A DNA stretch of 64,000 nucleotides from Parietaria judaica (Eukaryota; Streptophyta; Magnoliopsida; Rosales; Urticaceae). Under the pieces are notes generated by a model that saw only the letters and a list, made by a program, of their open reading frames with translations, ran no database searches and had not been told where the DNA came from. The position numbers and the translations under genes are program-made. The stretch spans positions 37,895,201 through 37,959,200 of the forward strand of contig OX940861.1 in NCBI GenBank assembly GCA_954871525.1. The letters are read 5' to 3'. Shown one piece after another: positions 49,354 to 61,871 of the stretch (the stretch's first letter is position 1; the number at the start of each line of letters is the position of its first letter).

Positions 49354-51224
49354 ATCTTCTGGTTTTCACAAGCTTTGATTAAATTTAGGTGATGATAAAT
49401 CTGCAAAGACTTCTGTTAATGATCTTCTTATATTTAAATATATTTGACCGTCGGAAACTTCTGAATAAATATGGATTTATTTACCTGCGAATTTTTACTT
49501 ATTAGCAGAAACTATAGAATATATCTTAATTAAAAAGATATGATATCGTGGACTAATCTATCAAATAAATAAAGGTCAAATTATAATTCCTAATAGGAGA
49601 GAAATCTGACGTGGGTGGGACCCTGTTTTTATTTAATAGTAATTTACGGGATAATTTCGCATTAATCGCATCTCAAATGTTACTTCATAGCAATTTTGTT
49701 TTAAAAGAATTGATTTCACGTTCACTTGTTAATTGGGCTTGTACATTGGGCCCACTAATATCTCAATTGGTCTTGTTTGTTGGATCTTCTAGGCCCACTA
49801 ACTATATCTATAACTTCTTTACATAAAGCTCTAAGGGTCAATGTAAAATATCCTTCTGATACAATATAACACCATGCGACAGCTTGATAGTTCATATTTT
49901 AAATAAAGATATATATATATATATGTGTGTGTCATTAAAAATTAACCACCCGAAGATGTGGTTAAGGATGTGACATTAATGAAATACATGTATATATTAT
50001 AATTATAGGCTATATGTATCCAAGTATAGTTTAATTACTAATTATGCACGTTTATATTATTCTGTTAAACGAAAGTAAATAATATGATGAGATTTTGCTA
50101 GGTTGCTTCTAATCTTCTATAATAGTATTTTAAAATGGACTCTCTCAAGCAAGAAGATGTAATAAGTAAATTTTGCTAAGTTACTTCTATAAGTTTTTTT
50201 TTTTTTAATTATTTCTTTGTATGTGTTGTATCATGTATGATACTCTTTAAATAATAAAAAAAAAAATCGACAAGGTCTACATCATATAATATATGATTTT
50301 TTTTTCTTGATGCTCCTGATTCCTAAAATTTTATACCGAAGTTCTGTAAGACATCATTATAGGTGGATAAAATTAGAAAACTAAGCCATGGACAAGAACA
50401 AGGAAGATCATATATCATGGTTAAAAGAATAAATAATTACAAAGTAAACATACCCCAAGAAAAAAAAAATGAGTCGACGCAGTTCACATAATTGCGAACT
50501 GCGAACTCATAATAAGAAATTCCATGTTACTTTACTTAAAACCAATTTAAATTCTTTTGTTTAGAAGCACAAAAAAGAAAAAAGAAAAAGAGCAAAGCAA
50601 TTAGAAGAATCAATCAAGGAGTATTGAGTTCACTTTAACCTTTTTACGTTAGGGGTCAAACTAGAAGTTGGGAAGTCCCTTTCGTGATGCACAGTGGTCC
50701 AATATATTTATATATATATGTGTGATCTTTTACAATCAAATAATATAATGTTCCCATAAAGATAATTATCGTCCGATTTAGTTACGGTATCTAATCATGG
50801 TTCTCTCCTAATGTGTAATCATATGTGCTTGTTTGAACTTGAAACTCTAAAAGTACCACAATTTTACTTTGGCTTTATTTAAGAATTTGTATATAATCCT
50901 CTAATCTCCTACTAAAACTCTCTAAATCTTTAAGCTATAGTATTCTTTATTCGCGCAAAATCATAGTTGAAAAAATCAGTAAGAGTTGTTGGGATATTTG
51001 TCGAGGTAATTAATGTGTAATCACTCATATGATCCTTTGATTTATTTTCCTCTTCTCGAAGGTTTTAGCAGCCAATCATTTTATGAACATTTTACTTTTT
51101 AAAAAAAAAAATTATCATCGCAATGATATATGTCTTGCGTTAATATCAAGCTAATGGATACAAACACATAAAAAATAAAAATAAAAAGACAATAAAAATC
51201 ATTCTTTTTAAAGAAAACACACAG
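49354..51224. other. Intergenic DNA upstream of the RING-H2 gene
   Basis: AT-rich, with no gene or element boundary recognised. The first few hundred bases should contain the RING-H2 promoter. Confidence 0.5.
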
Positions 51225-51839
51225 CTCAAAATACCTAAAGTTTAAAAGAAATGGCCATAGTTTCATAAAATCATTTTATACCCATTAATAATCTTGTTCG
51301 GACCATATTACCCTTAATATTAGTTATAAATATAAATTTTCGTTTAATAATTATTATTAATATATAATAATTTCGGAATTATTTATTCCTATAATTATGG
51401 TTGACAACTTCCAACTCTTAATTACAATATTATGTTACTTTTTAAAAAAATAAATAATTTACAATAATTTGCATTAAATTGGTATCTCTTTCCCTAATTT
51501 CCCGACCTTTCATTCTCTCTCCAAAATTCTCAGACTCTTCCTTCTCTTTCCTCGATTGTTCGCCCTTCATCACGCTGTCGCGTAGCTTCCGGTCGCCTCG
51601 CGCCGTCATGTAGCTTCCCGTCGCATCTCGTCGCCTCCGTCGCATCTCGTTGCCTCGGTCACCTCTCCTTCGCCTTATCGTCTCTGATTAAATTCGCGAT
51701 GAGGCCGCGACCCATCCATACGCCGCCGGCATAAAAGCTTCCCGCCGGCGACCGGACCTCACCATCCCCTCCCGCCCACCTCGGCCGCGACGTTCCTGCC
51801 GCCCGCTAACAACAACAACAACAACAACCTTTTCGATCC

Positions 51840-52044
51840 TTCGCCGGCTACGCTCCGGCGCCGTCTCCCGCGATCCACTTCTCGGAGCTGGAGACGGAAA
51901 TGTGATAGAGCGAGGCTGCTTCGCAAACGTTCCGCGCCCTGGTGGAAGCACACGATTTCAGTGTTTGTCGGAGAAGAGAATGGGATGATCAATCGGATCG
52001 CCAGAGTGTTCACTCGGAGATGCTACAACATGGAGTCTTCGTAA
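51840..52044 (+). pseudogene. Captured exon-1 fragment of acetolactate synthase regulatory (small) subunit
   Basis: One frame reads [18 protein letters not shown], then [14 protein letters not shown] and a stop. Plant acetolactate synthase small subunits have [20 protein letters not shown] followed by FARRGYNIESLAVG at the start of the first ACT domain. The match breaks off at TCTTCGTAAGG, which looks like the original exon-intron boundary (GTAAG). Upstream bases are GC-rich and basic-residue coding, as in a chloroplast transit peptide, but start and frame are degraded. It lies inside the Mutator-like element. Confidence 0.82.
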
Positions 52045-52611
52045 GGACAATTACCATTTGGTAATTATATATACGTACTCATAAGTATATATGTGTATTT
52101 GTAATTATAGTTACGAAATTATAGTTTTGTAATTACAATTTCGTAATTATAATTTTTTTCGTAATTAAAGTTTCGTAACTATATATAAGTATTTGAAATT
52201 ATAGTTACGTAATTGTAGTTCGTAATTATAGTAACGAAATCGTAGTTTCGTAATTACAATTTTTTTGTGATGAAAGTTTCGTAACTACATATATGTACTC
52301 GTAACTATAGTTACGTAATTGTAGTTTCGTAATTATAGTTACGTAATTTCAGTTTCATAATTACATATTTGAAAACTATTATCACAATTTCGTAATTACA
52401 TTTACCGCGATTTAGTGTATGTTGTCTTACTATTTAACAAACCACTACAATTTCGTTTTTGCTATTATTTTTTTAACTTTGTTTTACCACATTTTAAGAA
52501 CGATAATAATCATTCTTTAATTAAAAAAATATTTCAAATCTTCCTATTAATTAGGTTGACTAATTATTCTACGATTTAAGGTATTTTGAGCAATTAATTA
52601 GTTATTTTCAA

Positions 52612-54022
52612 AGAAAAACCCACCAAATGCCCAAAATACACCTAAAGTTTAAAAGAAATGCCAATAGTTTCATAAAATCAATTTATACCCATTAATAAAC
52701 TGTTTTGGACCATATCAACCCTAATATTAATTATTATTTTTAATTTTCGTATAATATTTAGTAATAATATATATTAATTTCGAAATTAGTTGTTCCTATA
52801 ATTATGATTTAAAATTTCTACCTATTAATTAGGATATCATTTAATTAATTATGGTACTTTTTGAAGGAAAAAAAAACCGTTCAATCTCAATTAATTATCA
52901 GTCATTCCCACTACTCCCGTCTCCCGTCGAACCTCTCCACCAAAAGCCTAACCTTCAATATCATGCATCTCTGTCGCATCTGCGTCGCCCAGAAGCTCCA
53001 TCTCCCCTCTCCGTCGCTAATCCCTGAAGCTCGGTCGCATCTCCGTCGCACATCTCGTTCGCCGAGAAGCTCGTTTGCGCGAAAGCTCGTGCGACTAAAT
53101 CCCTCGCCCAAAATCGTAAAACCCCATCTTGATTGCCGTTCATCTCAGTAAGTCCAAAATTTCTGTGCATGTTGATTAAACCCAGTTTTGTCGTTTTTCA
53201 AAACAACCTTTTGTATAAATTCGTAATTGGAATTACAATTACATAGATAATCATATATTATTATAAATTTGTAACTTAAATTACATACGGATACATGTAC
53301 AAATTCGTAATTGTACATTCGTACATGAAGTTACAATTACATGTATAGTGATTAGTATTATAAATTCGTAACTTACCTTACAATTATAATTCGTAATTTA
53401 AATTACAATTACGGATACATGTATAAATTCACAATTTCAATTCGTACATGAAGTTACATTTACATATATAGTGATTTAGTATTATAAAACCGTAACTTAA
53501 ATTACAAATATATATTCCTTCGTGTATCAGTATTTTCGTAATATCAATTACGACTCTAATATGGTGAACTACCATTTAAATTACGAAACTTAAATTACAA
53601 ACACAAATAAAATACACTCACCACTTAATCAAACGAAGGCTTATAATGGATCCAAAGAAGGCTTTCAAATGGATGGTGTTATATCCCTCAAGCAAGGAAA
53701 AATGGTTCTGCAAAATAAAGTGGCGAATAAAAATATTTTGTTTTTAAATTTTGAATAATTAGCATAATCGTTGGAATAGGGAGAGTATTTGAAATTCATT
53801 AAGGAATGATTAAACGTAATCAGTTATTGTAATTACTACATTTAAGGAAATAATTTTATTTTCATTTACTTAATTCAAATAATTATATTCTCCACACGTC
53901 AAATAAACACAAGGGTAAATTGGTCCATATGTTAATTAGTTGGTGTTTTTTATTACAAAAAATAAGTTTGAGCATTTTTTTGAAACCTTGAATTACAAAT
54001 GGGCATTTGTCTCATTTACCCT
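52612..54022. mobile_element. Mutator-like element resembling a Pack-MULE, copy 2B, nested in 2A
   Basis: Left end ACCAAATGCCCAAAATACAC (from 52622) and the complement of the right end (GAGACAAATGCCCATTTGTA, near 53995-54014) share CAAATGCCCA and the following AAGxTTxAAAAxAAATGC. Internal order is as in copies 1 and 2A: cargo at 52890-53150, then TAATTACAATT-like repeats at 53220-53600. The cargo is GC-rich and coding-like but unidentified. No target duplication was resolved. Confidence 0.55.
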
Positions 54023-54277
54023 AATAATGCTATATTTAAGTAACATATTTTTAATTAATTCAAAAATGATTTTATTTAATTTTAATCGACATTTTAAAAC
54101 TGTAATTAATAATTAAAAAAATAAGTTATTTATTATATCCACACGTCAAAAAAAAAGGAAGGGTATATTGGTCTATATTTCAATTAGTTGGTGGTTTTAA
54201 TTAGCAAAAATAGGTTTGGGCATTTTTTCAAAACCTTGAGTCACAAATAGGCATTTGGCTCATTTACCCTTCTTTTT

Positions 54278-55198
54278 ATGTCCAGACTCACCTAACGTTT
54301 GAGTCCCTTTGCTCTAATAATTCAAATAGGGTGAAAATGTTAGCTATTTAAATTTATTGATCATAACAGAAGGAGAAGAGACCTTAGCTTAATTTTTTTT
54401 TTTTAAAATGGAAAGGAAGAGACTTCTATTTTCTTAATTTCAAAATTTATAATTGTTTCTTACCTCACTCTGTTTTACTCATGGAATATGCTTAAATGTA
54501 TGGAACTTTAGGGTTTGTATTATGATTAGACTTTGGTTTAGTAAAAGTCATTAGTTGTGCCTCCACTGACCATGATAATGAAAGTTAAATAGTCCAACCT
54601 CATCAAATTTAAATATTTGTGCACAATGATTTTTCACATAAAAGGTACGTTAGTAAATAATTTAGCTGTTGTATTGTTTTCTCGTGTCAATTTATATGAG
54701 GGTAGGTGTGTTTGAGGAGGATGATCAACGAGAAAAATAATATAGATGGACACTGAGATTATAATTGTTCCATACTATTAACGACGTACATATTCAAGAT
54801 AAATATTAAAATGTAAAAACTCAATCAATATAGAGATTTTTCGCCACCGATATCCCTAAGAGAGTTTCGAAATAGAATGATCAGATAACTAAAGTGTCCA
54901 ATTCTTGTATAATGTACTGAAAAGAAATATGGCCTACAACTTCATGACAAGCACGTTAACGAATACACCCCCCACAAGATGAGAAGAACCTAAAAAATAA
55001 ACGACACGAGAATCTGAAATGATTACAACAACCAAAAGAAAAAGAAGATTTAATTATAGATAAAAAAGGAAAAGAAAAAGCAGAAATTATAGCAACAAAC
55101 AATCCAACAATGGCCCAGACACAAAGCTCTACATAAATCTGTAAAGTCTTCAAAGACAACAAACACCACCAGTGATCAGTGTCGTCTTTCCCTCAGCC
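54278..55198. other. Intergenic DNA and upstream region of the USP gene
   Basis: AT-rich; no other gene seen. The last 200 bp, including an AAAGAAAAAG-rich stretch, probably include the USP gene's 5' untranslated region. Confidence 0.5.
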
Positions 55199-56663
55199 AT
55201 GGGCAGAGCAAACGGCCCGAAGCTGCCGAGCTTCTGCCTCAACAGAATCAGGCCTCTCGTCCGCGTCCGCTCGCCGACGTCCAAAGCCGACCAAAGCAGC
55301 ACCGCCAAAGTCGGCAAGGCTGCTGAGGCCGGCGATAAGGCGGCGTGTCTTGGAAGGAAGGTGATGGTGGTGGCGGAGTCTAGCTTGGAGGCGAGGGACG
55401 CCCTGCAGTGGGCTTTGTCTCACACCATTCAGAGCCAGGACAAGCTTGTCCTGCTTCATGTCACCAAGCCTTGTGGCTCAACCCAAGGTTAGTTCATGGA
55501 TCTCTAGCTTGTTCTGGTTCCTGCTCTTCAAGAATGAAGTGGGATAATTGATGTGTATATATATAGGAAAAGATGAAGAGTACTTAAGCAAGGAGAGAGC
55601 TCCAAGGGCATTTTAGCTTGTTAACTCACTAAGAAACCTGTGTCTCTCTAAGAGACCTGAGGTGCGTATGTATGACTATGAATGAGCAATATGAGAAGTT
55701 GTATTGTCCTGTTTTAATTGCTTGTTTTAATCATATGAATAAAGTTGTAAATGTTGCTAGCCTATTGATGGTGACGGAATACAAAATTACATCCCGCAAG
55801 ATTAGTTTTAGATTTTCGCCAAAAATTATACTCGAGAGGTTATATTTAAATTTTAGTAAGAGTTAGAAGGGTTAGAGCTAAAATTTAATACGAATTTATA
55901 CTAAAAAAATGAAAATAGAAAGTAATGGTACCGAAATTTATTTCGGTGAATATTTGTGCAACTCTGCAACATGTGTAGAATAGTTGATTCTTTGAAAATT
56001 CGATTGTTGCAAAAAAATTTATAGGCTAGGGACCTAGGGTATATCTAGTTTTCTATGAATTATTTATTAAAAACTATTTGTTTTTGATATTTTGTTGCAA
56101 GTCTTGTTCTCTTTATAATTTTCTAATAAATGTTCTTATAATTTTAGGTGACTTTGTTTATAAACAAAAGATGTTTCTTTGCAAAAACTTTGTGTGCAGA
56201 GAAGAAATTTAACTTTGACTCTTGAGTATTAAATTATTAATTATCAAATTTCCAATCACAGTATAGTCTTGATGTTTATGATATATATTATGGACTTATC
56301 AATTAGTGAGGGCTAGCTTTTTTCTTAAATTTATCAACAATGCTTCTTTTATTAGAAAAATAAATGTTTATCTGACAGGTGGAAATTGAAGTTATTGTTA
56401 TGCAAGGGAAAGAAAAAGGGCCTACAATAGTGGAAGAGGCAAAAAAGCAAGGGATTGGCATGCTGGTTTTGGGTCAGAAAAAGCGGTCCAACGCCACGTG
56501 GCGGCTTCTCATGATGTGGGCCGGCCACCACATCACCGGACTCGCAGAGTACTGCATTCAGAATGCCGAATGCATGGCCGTCGCCGTCCGCCGGAAAAAC
56601 CGCCGCATCGGAGGTTACTTGATCACCACCAAGCGGCACAAAGATTTCTGGCTCTTGGCTTGA
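55199..56663 (+). pseudogene. Universal stress protein (USP) domain gene with an in-frame TAG
   Basis: Three exons: 55199-55487, 55567-55661 and 56379-56663, with GT-AG borders and matching phases (1, 0), totalling 223 codons. Exon 1 has a basic Ser-rich leader (residues 1-50), then the first USP strand and helix (KVMVVAESSLEARDALQWAL, from residue 54; KLVLLHVTKP). Exon 3 gives VEIEVIVMQGKEKGPTIVEE, MLVLGQKKRS and the conserved end GGYLITTKRHKDFWLLA. This matches plant USP/adenine-nucleotide alpha-hydrolase-like proteins of the At1g44760/At1g69080 kind. In exon 2 codon 113 is TAG (55614-55616), after APRAF and before LVNSLRNLC, where relatives have Glu; GAG to TAG is one base. All other features look intact. 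A new allele, a recent pseudogene or a base-call error are all possible. Confidence 0.83.
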
Positions 56664-57343
56664 TTTGTTTAATAATTGAACAAATAATATGCTTTGTTGG
56701 AATGATAAAACATGTTTATTGTTAGGTTTTAATGTAATATTTTTTGAGGGACGTAGATGACAAGATCTAACATTATCACTGGTGCTTTATGGAGAGATGA
56801 TCTATGATCCTTGTGTATTGGTTATGTACATATACTAAAGCATATTGAGGAATGATATTAATTAAGTGAGAAATTTAAATTATTGTGAAAATATTTATAT
56901 TATAATGATAAACTACTTTTTTTTTTTTTTGCCTAAACATGTCAGTGGAATTAGATAATTTTATCATATTATCGAGATTATTAATTTATTGAGTAATTAT
57001 TTTATAAATTAATATTATCGAGATTATTAATTTATTGAGTAATTATTTTGTAAATTAAGATCATGCAAAAAATATTCTTTGATGAACGTCATCAATCAAT
57101 CTTCATATTTTAATAATCTATATATATATGTATAAAAGCAAAATAACATCAGGTCCCAAAAACACCGTTTTTTTTACCTCATTCTATTTTTTCCTTTTTT
57201 TGAATTATTTTTATTTAAAAAAAATACTATTCGGTTGATAATAAACTACTTTGAAGAAAGCATCTCTTCACCGTCATTCGGGCCTCTTCGAAGCAAAGCA
57301 ACCCCTTGTTTAAAAATTTCATTCGGCTATCTGATAAGTATTC
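56664..57343. other. Intergenic DNA
   Basis: AT-rich 3' flank of the USP gene. A 30-bp phrase (TATCGAGATTATTAATTTATTGAGTAATTATTTT) is repeated at 56970 and 57010. No gene seen. Confidence 0.5.
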
Positions 57344-57457
57344 GGAGATACCTCCCTCGCCCAGAAGGAGAAGCCTCCCTTGCCCTTCGTTCCCGGCTGC
57401 GACTACATTGGCGTCGTCGGATCCTCCGTCTCCGCCACCAAAGTCGGCGACAAATAA
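57344..57457 (+). pseudogene. Fragment of a quinone-oxidoreductase / zinc-type alcohol dehydrogenase-like gene
   Basis: A 37-codon stretch reads GDTSLAQKEKPPLPFVPG then CDYIGVVGSSVSATKVGDK and TAA. The medium-chain dehydrogenase/quinone reductase family has the N-terminal GroES-like motif QEKPPLPFVPGSDYSGxV...FKVGDRV at this place. Only this block is present: no substrate or NADPH-binding domain follows and no start precedes it. It is a GC-rich island in AT-rich DNA, like the captured fragments elsewhere in this window, though I could not delimit a carrier element. Confidence 0.7.
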
Positions 57458-59530
57458 AAAAGATCTATCGTCAGGAGACACATCTCCTCTTCACACCACT
57501 TCCGTAAGTACGCGATGTTTTGTTTCATCTCAACTTCTCAACAATTTTTTTTATTCCAAATTAGATTCAAAGCTTTATATATATAAATAAAAGCTTTAGT
57601 TTTTTTATTCATATGCTTATTTCATTTGACATTCAATTTTCTTACTTGGATTCTATATAGGTTCATCGAGAGAAAGCCAGGGAAGAAGATAATTTTACCA
57701 GCAAAACTTCTGTCAAACCCAAATATTCTTAAGCCAACTTCAGAGATCGCCTTTGAGGCCCTTCGACTGTCTTCGTCTCCCTCTCAACTTCAAGAACATG
57801 TTTAAGGTTGGAGTTGTATTAGTGTAGTTGTATTTGGTTTATATTTAATTAATTTATTTGGAGTTGTATATGGAAACTTTCACTTGAATTTCTCTGGTTT
57901 AATGTTTATATTAAAATTTTAACATGAATTTCTCTGGTTATAAAACTATTTCTTCAGCATTGAAACTATTTGAGGAAAGTCTTCAATGAAAGATTAATTT
58001 CAACCTCACATCTACAATCCTATTTTCTCCCACCTCTTACGTTCAGGTCCTGATAACTCTACCACAGTGACATTAACCATACTGCATTGCGACTCCAAGT
58101 CCTAGCATCTTTGACATTAACCAATTCGGGTAATATAAGAAAATAATTATCAGATATATCTCTTATGCTTACATATGGCTAATACAATTTCCTTCATGTA
58201 CTGTGACGAGGCTCATCCGTTGTGCTCATCTATAATTTATCTTTATAGTTTCTCCTGTAATTGTCAATATTTTTCAATTAATGTAGGGTTGTTTCATTTT
58301 TTTTTCTTTTTTAATTTACTGATGTTATTGGTTTATTTTTCATTTGCTTCTTTATGTTTTCATTTTCTTCTTTTCTTCTTGAAAGGGGCCTGGTCTTCTT
58401 CGTATGACTTGTGGAACCTATGATTATGAGGTAAACTTGTGATAACTCACATCTTTTTTTTTAAAAAAATTTTAATGTGGCAAAATGTGCAAGGAATAGA
58501 AATTTCCAAAAATTATTTTTGTTTCGAAACTCAGGGCTGTTTGTTCAATCATCTATTTTTTTTTTTTTAAGAACTTTTACCTTTTCACTAGAAGGAATAG
58601 TTTTTTTTGCTCGGTATTCTAAAAATTTAGAATTCCCACCGTTTCTGGCGAAGGAATATGTTTGTCTGCTCGGTATTCTAAAAAGCTTAGAAAAACTTAA
58701 TCAAACAAATATTAAGTATTTCATTAAGCCTCTCCTCTTCCTCTTCGAAGAGCCGCATCTCCTCACGCAGATATAAACTTTCATTCGATTATGGCTTTAA
58801 ATTTTTGAAGAGCAGCATCTCCTCTCGCTCGCTCGGTCAATCTTTCTCTCTCGCACTTCTGTGCGAATCTCGGCTTCATCTTCGGCCTCTATGGGCTTCA
58901 TCTTATTCATTCGGCTTCATATGATGTTTTTTTTTCTTCGCTTTATTATTCCTTCATGAATTTATTTTTCCTTAGTAACCTTTTAAATTGTTTGTTGTTG
59001 CAGGAGATAATTTGAATTTACCCCGTTCTATCGCCGCCTAATTTGACCCCTTGTCAATCGAACCGAGTTTGCAACGCCCTTTCTCTTCTTCATGTCAATT
59101 ACTAATCCTCTAGAAAAAAAATTTACTTGAAAATTAAAGGATTGTTTTAATTCTGTTCTTTATGTTTACCAATCAATCTTTGTTTTATGATTGTTTGAAG
59201 CGTTAGGATTCCTAATTTTGAACATCTTTAGTTTCTCGGTGTGTATCTTTATATTTATTATATGACCATTTTATGAATCTTACCAACTTGGAAAAAGAAG
59301 ATTTAGAATGGTACTTAATTTTTTTAGGAATCTATAACAGTTCATGCGAAGATTTCTGTTTTAATTGGAGAAGTTTGTAGATTGTTTTAATGAATTTGTT
59401 TGCTTGTGTTATGATTGCGTTGTTGAGGTTTTTGTTCTTTGTCTTATCGATATTAAGGTGATTGTGGAGAAGGCGGAGAGAACCGACATATTCCAGGTTT
59501 GATCGGTTTTCAGAATTTGTTTAGAACAAA
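57458..59530. other. Intergenic DNA with exon-like scraps
   Basis: No complete gene found. GTAAGT at 57504 and an AG acceptor at 57660 could splice a Ser/Pro-rich frame to VHREKAREEDNFTSKTS and a stop at 57730-57732, but the protein is unfamiliar. A short exon-like piece (59459-59497, VIVEKAERTDIFQ) lies next to the retroelement. Phrases such as AGCAxCATCTCCTC recur at 57261, 58752 and 58812. Confidence 0.4.
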
Positions 59531-60363
59531 TGTTGATGTACAAATTCGCCATTATTTAATATGGCATAAAGAGCTAAAGTTGTGAATTAATTAAATTTAC
59601 AAGTAAAGATTAAAGGTTTTAAAGGAATAAATCGATATCCATAAAAGCCCATTAGAGCTCTCAATCAGACGAAGCCCAACGGATACAAAGCCACTCGGCC
59701 TAAAAAGCCCAAAGGCCCAATGCTATCCGTCATCAGCCCAGGAAGAAGAGGGTAGAATCGCCATATTCTCTACCCGGCATCCCAATTCAAACCCCAGCAG
59801 AAGACCAGGAGCACGGAGTCAAGTCTTCAACGGGTATAATTCAAACACGACGAAGAGAACGCAGTCGTGGGACACGTGTAGCGAGGCAAGCCATTTCAAC
59901 CCGTTCAGCTCGGAGAAAAGACCCCACGATTCTTGGAAGTCCAGCGGGAAGAATTGAAGTCTATAGATATCAAGCTCAAGCTCAGATCAACACACACATC
60001 CCTGAGAGAATACATCGAGAGCTCGTTACCCGGCATTTCTGCTTACTTTGAGATTCCGTTGTATTCTATTCATTCTTTCCTATTCTTTCTTTTCTTCTAT
60101 ACGTGATTTGCTTCCTGTAGCTGTCTGTCTATGTCATTTGTCGCAATAAACTAACAGAGGACGTAGTCAACTACCGCTTTGGGACGAACCTCTATAAAAA
60201 AAACCCTCGTCTCATTTATATCGCTTATATTTATATACATATATCGAGAGTGAATCGAGAGCTTGCAACGTGAGAGATCGAATTCCACCAAATCATCAAT
60301 TTCAAGAATATCATACGCTCACAAGTCACACTTGACTGTTTGAAGTGGGAAACCACGTTAACA
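59531..60363 (+). repeat. 5' LTR of the right-edge Tat-like element
   Basis: The right end GAAACCACGTTAACA is followed at once by the primer site TTTGGCGCCATCTGTGGG (from 60365), the same primer type as the Tat-like element at 17-25 kb. The left end TGTTGATGTACAAATTCG at 59531 is the best TG start and is inferred from length (833 bp). The other LTR is outside the window. Confidence 0.65.
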
Positions 60364-60486
60364 GTTTGGCGCCATCTGTGGGAAAGTGATCTCGCTAACA
60401 TCTACAAGCTCAAAGCACTCTGCAAACATGACAACGACGAAGACTAAGCCGTAACCGGGTCCAAGATCATTAATGCCGGACAGAAC

Positions 60487-61836
60487 ATGGAATCTGACGC
60501 CTTAAAGTCTCAACTAGAGGCAAGAAACGCCGAGAACCGAGAACTACGCAAGCAGCTCGACCTGTTCTTAGCGAATCGAGCTCAAAATGAGCAACACTCA
60601 AATCCTATCCGGATAAATCCAGAGCAAGGCTCTGGGCACCAAAGCAGGGCTAACCTCATTGCGGTCCATTTTGACTTCACTGACCTGGATAATCCACAAA
60701 CACAGAAGCGAAACCAGCCCAGACCGCCCAGCGGCCCTAGACCCTTAACACCCCCGCCACCTCCTGACGGAGGGCAACCCCTTTTCACTCCCTTGTCGAG
60801 GACTAGCCCGACTGGAACAGAAAATTTTGCGTCAAGCAGTCGCCAACGCTCCGACCACCCCAGTTACTCGTCCGTGTACGAGCAAAGCCGCGATATCAAT
60901 CTGGGCCTCCAGGGCCGACCGGTCATATATCCGAGGTATCCCAGCCCGGTATACGGACATGAATCCCTCAAACCCGTGCGTCCCGAACCGGCTCCTCGGG
61001 GCACGAAATTGGAGGAGCTTAAACGCACAATGGAAGAAATGAACGAGAAACTTGTTTGCGTGCACTCCCGAGTGCACAGTACTACCACCGCTGCCCCTGA
61101 AATTGAGCGATTAGTGGAAGAGTCGAGAAGAACCCCCTTCTCACTCGCCATAACCAGCGTAAAGCTCAGGGATTGCGGGCGTGTGAATCTTCCAAGGTAC
61201 GACGGGACGACTGATCCCAAAGTACACCTAAGATCGTTTAGGATCGCAATGGGACGGGCAAACCTGGAAGCACACGAAGTGGTCGCAGGGCGATGCCAGT
61301 ACTTCGCGGAAAATCTGGCCTGCCCGGCAATGGAGTGGTTCTCAAAATTAGAGCCACGATCCATTGAGAACTTCGAACAGCTGACAACCGTGTTTCTCAA
61401 ACATTTTTCCATGTTCATGGAAACTGAGACCACGGTGGCAAACCTCTACGCTTTACAACAGGAGAGAGGAGAACCGCTTCGAGCTTTTATGACCAGGTTC
61501 AAAAAGACCATGGTCAAGATAAACGGGATCAGTGATGAAACCGCCATAGCCGCCCTCACAGCCGGACTATGGTACGACTCGAAGTTCAAAACGAACATCT
61601 TCGTGAATCGTTACACCTATATTGAAGACGTGATCCATAGGTCATCCAACTGGATCAAACACGATGAAGAGCTAGAAGCACTACGAAGAAAACACAGCCT
61701 CCAGCCCGGCCATCAGCGAAACCAGGGGCCACCCAGCCAGCCAATGCAGTCTAGAGCGGGAGGACACAACAACCCCTCCAGAGGACAAAGAAGCTCCCCG
61801 CGATCCAGAGGCACCCGTTCCAAACCCCAAATCTGA
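60487..61836 (+). pseudogene. Gypsy Tat-like gag, broken at its 3' end
   Basis: A 449-codon open frame from ATG 60487. Residues 1-35 form a coiled-coil-like heptad region, then a Pro-rich stretch (PPSGPRPLTPPPPPDGG), a second helical region (LKRTMEEMNEKLV), and the retrotransposon gag domain (LPRYDGTTDPKVHLRSF; MEWFSKLEPRSIENFEQ; FMTRFKKTMVKINGISDETA). The frame ends at TGA 61834, but the zinc-binding end of gag continues from about 61872 in another frame, so a frameshift lies between. The start is the first Met after the leader and is plausible for this clade. Confidence 0.88.
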
Positions 61837-61871
61837 GGGGAAACAACGGACCAAACCAGCGAAATCCGTAC

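Larger units (their letters stand above)
51225..54277. mobile_element. Mutator-like element resembling a Pack-MULE, copy 2A, interrupted by copy 2B
   Basis: The left end (ACCTAAAGTTTAAAAGAAATG near 51233, TTTATACCCATTAATAA near 51274) is related to the reverse complement of the right end (GGGCATTTTTTCAAAACCTTGAG near 54218, CTCATTTACCC at 54259-54269). The cargo is GC-rich 51540-52044, then TAATTACAGTT-like repeats (52060-52400), then GTATTTTGAGCAATTAATTA (52581-52600). That phrase continues in copy 1 with TTAATGCTGCACTTAAGGAACAT and here only after the nested copy, at about 54025. Boundaries are approximate. Confidence 0.55.

Noticed and set aside
57306..57732. Two-exon Ser/Pro-rich protein gene
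   Set aside because: Splice sites are plausible, but the frame conflicts with the recognisable quinone-oxidoreductase frame in the same DNA, and the peptide matches nothing known.
59459..59497. Exon encoding VIVEKAERTDIFQ
   Set aside because: It has AG/GT borders but is only 39 bp, with no partner exons found before the retroelement.
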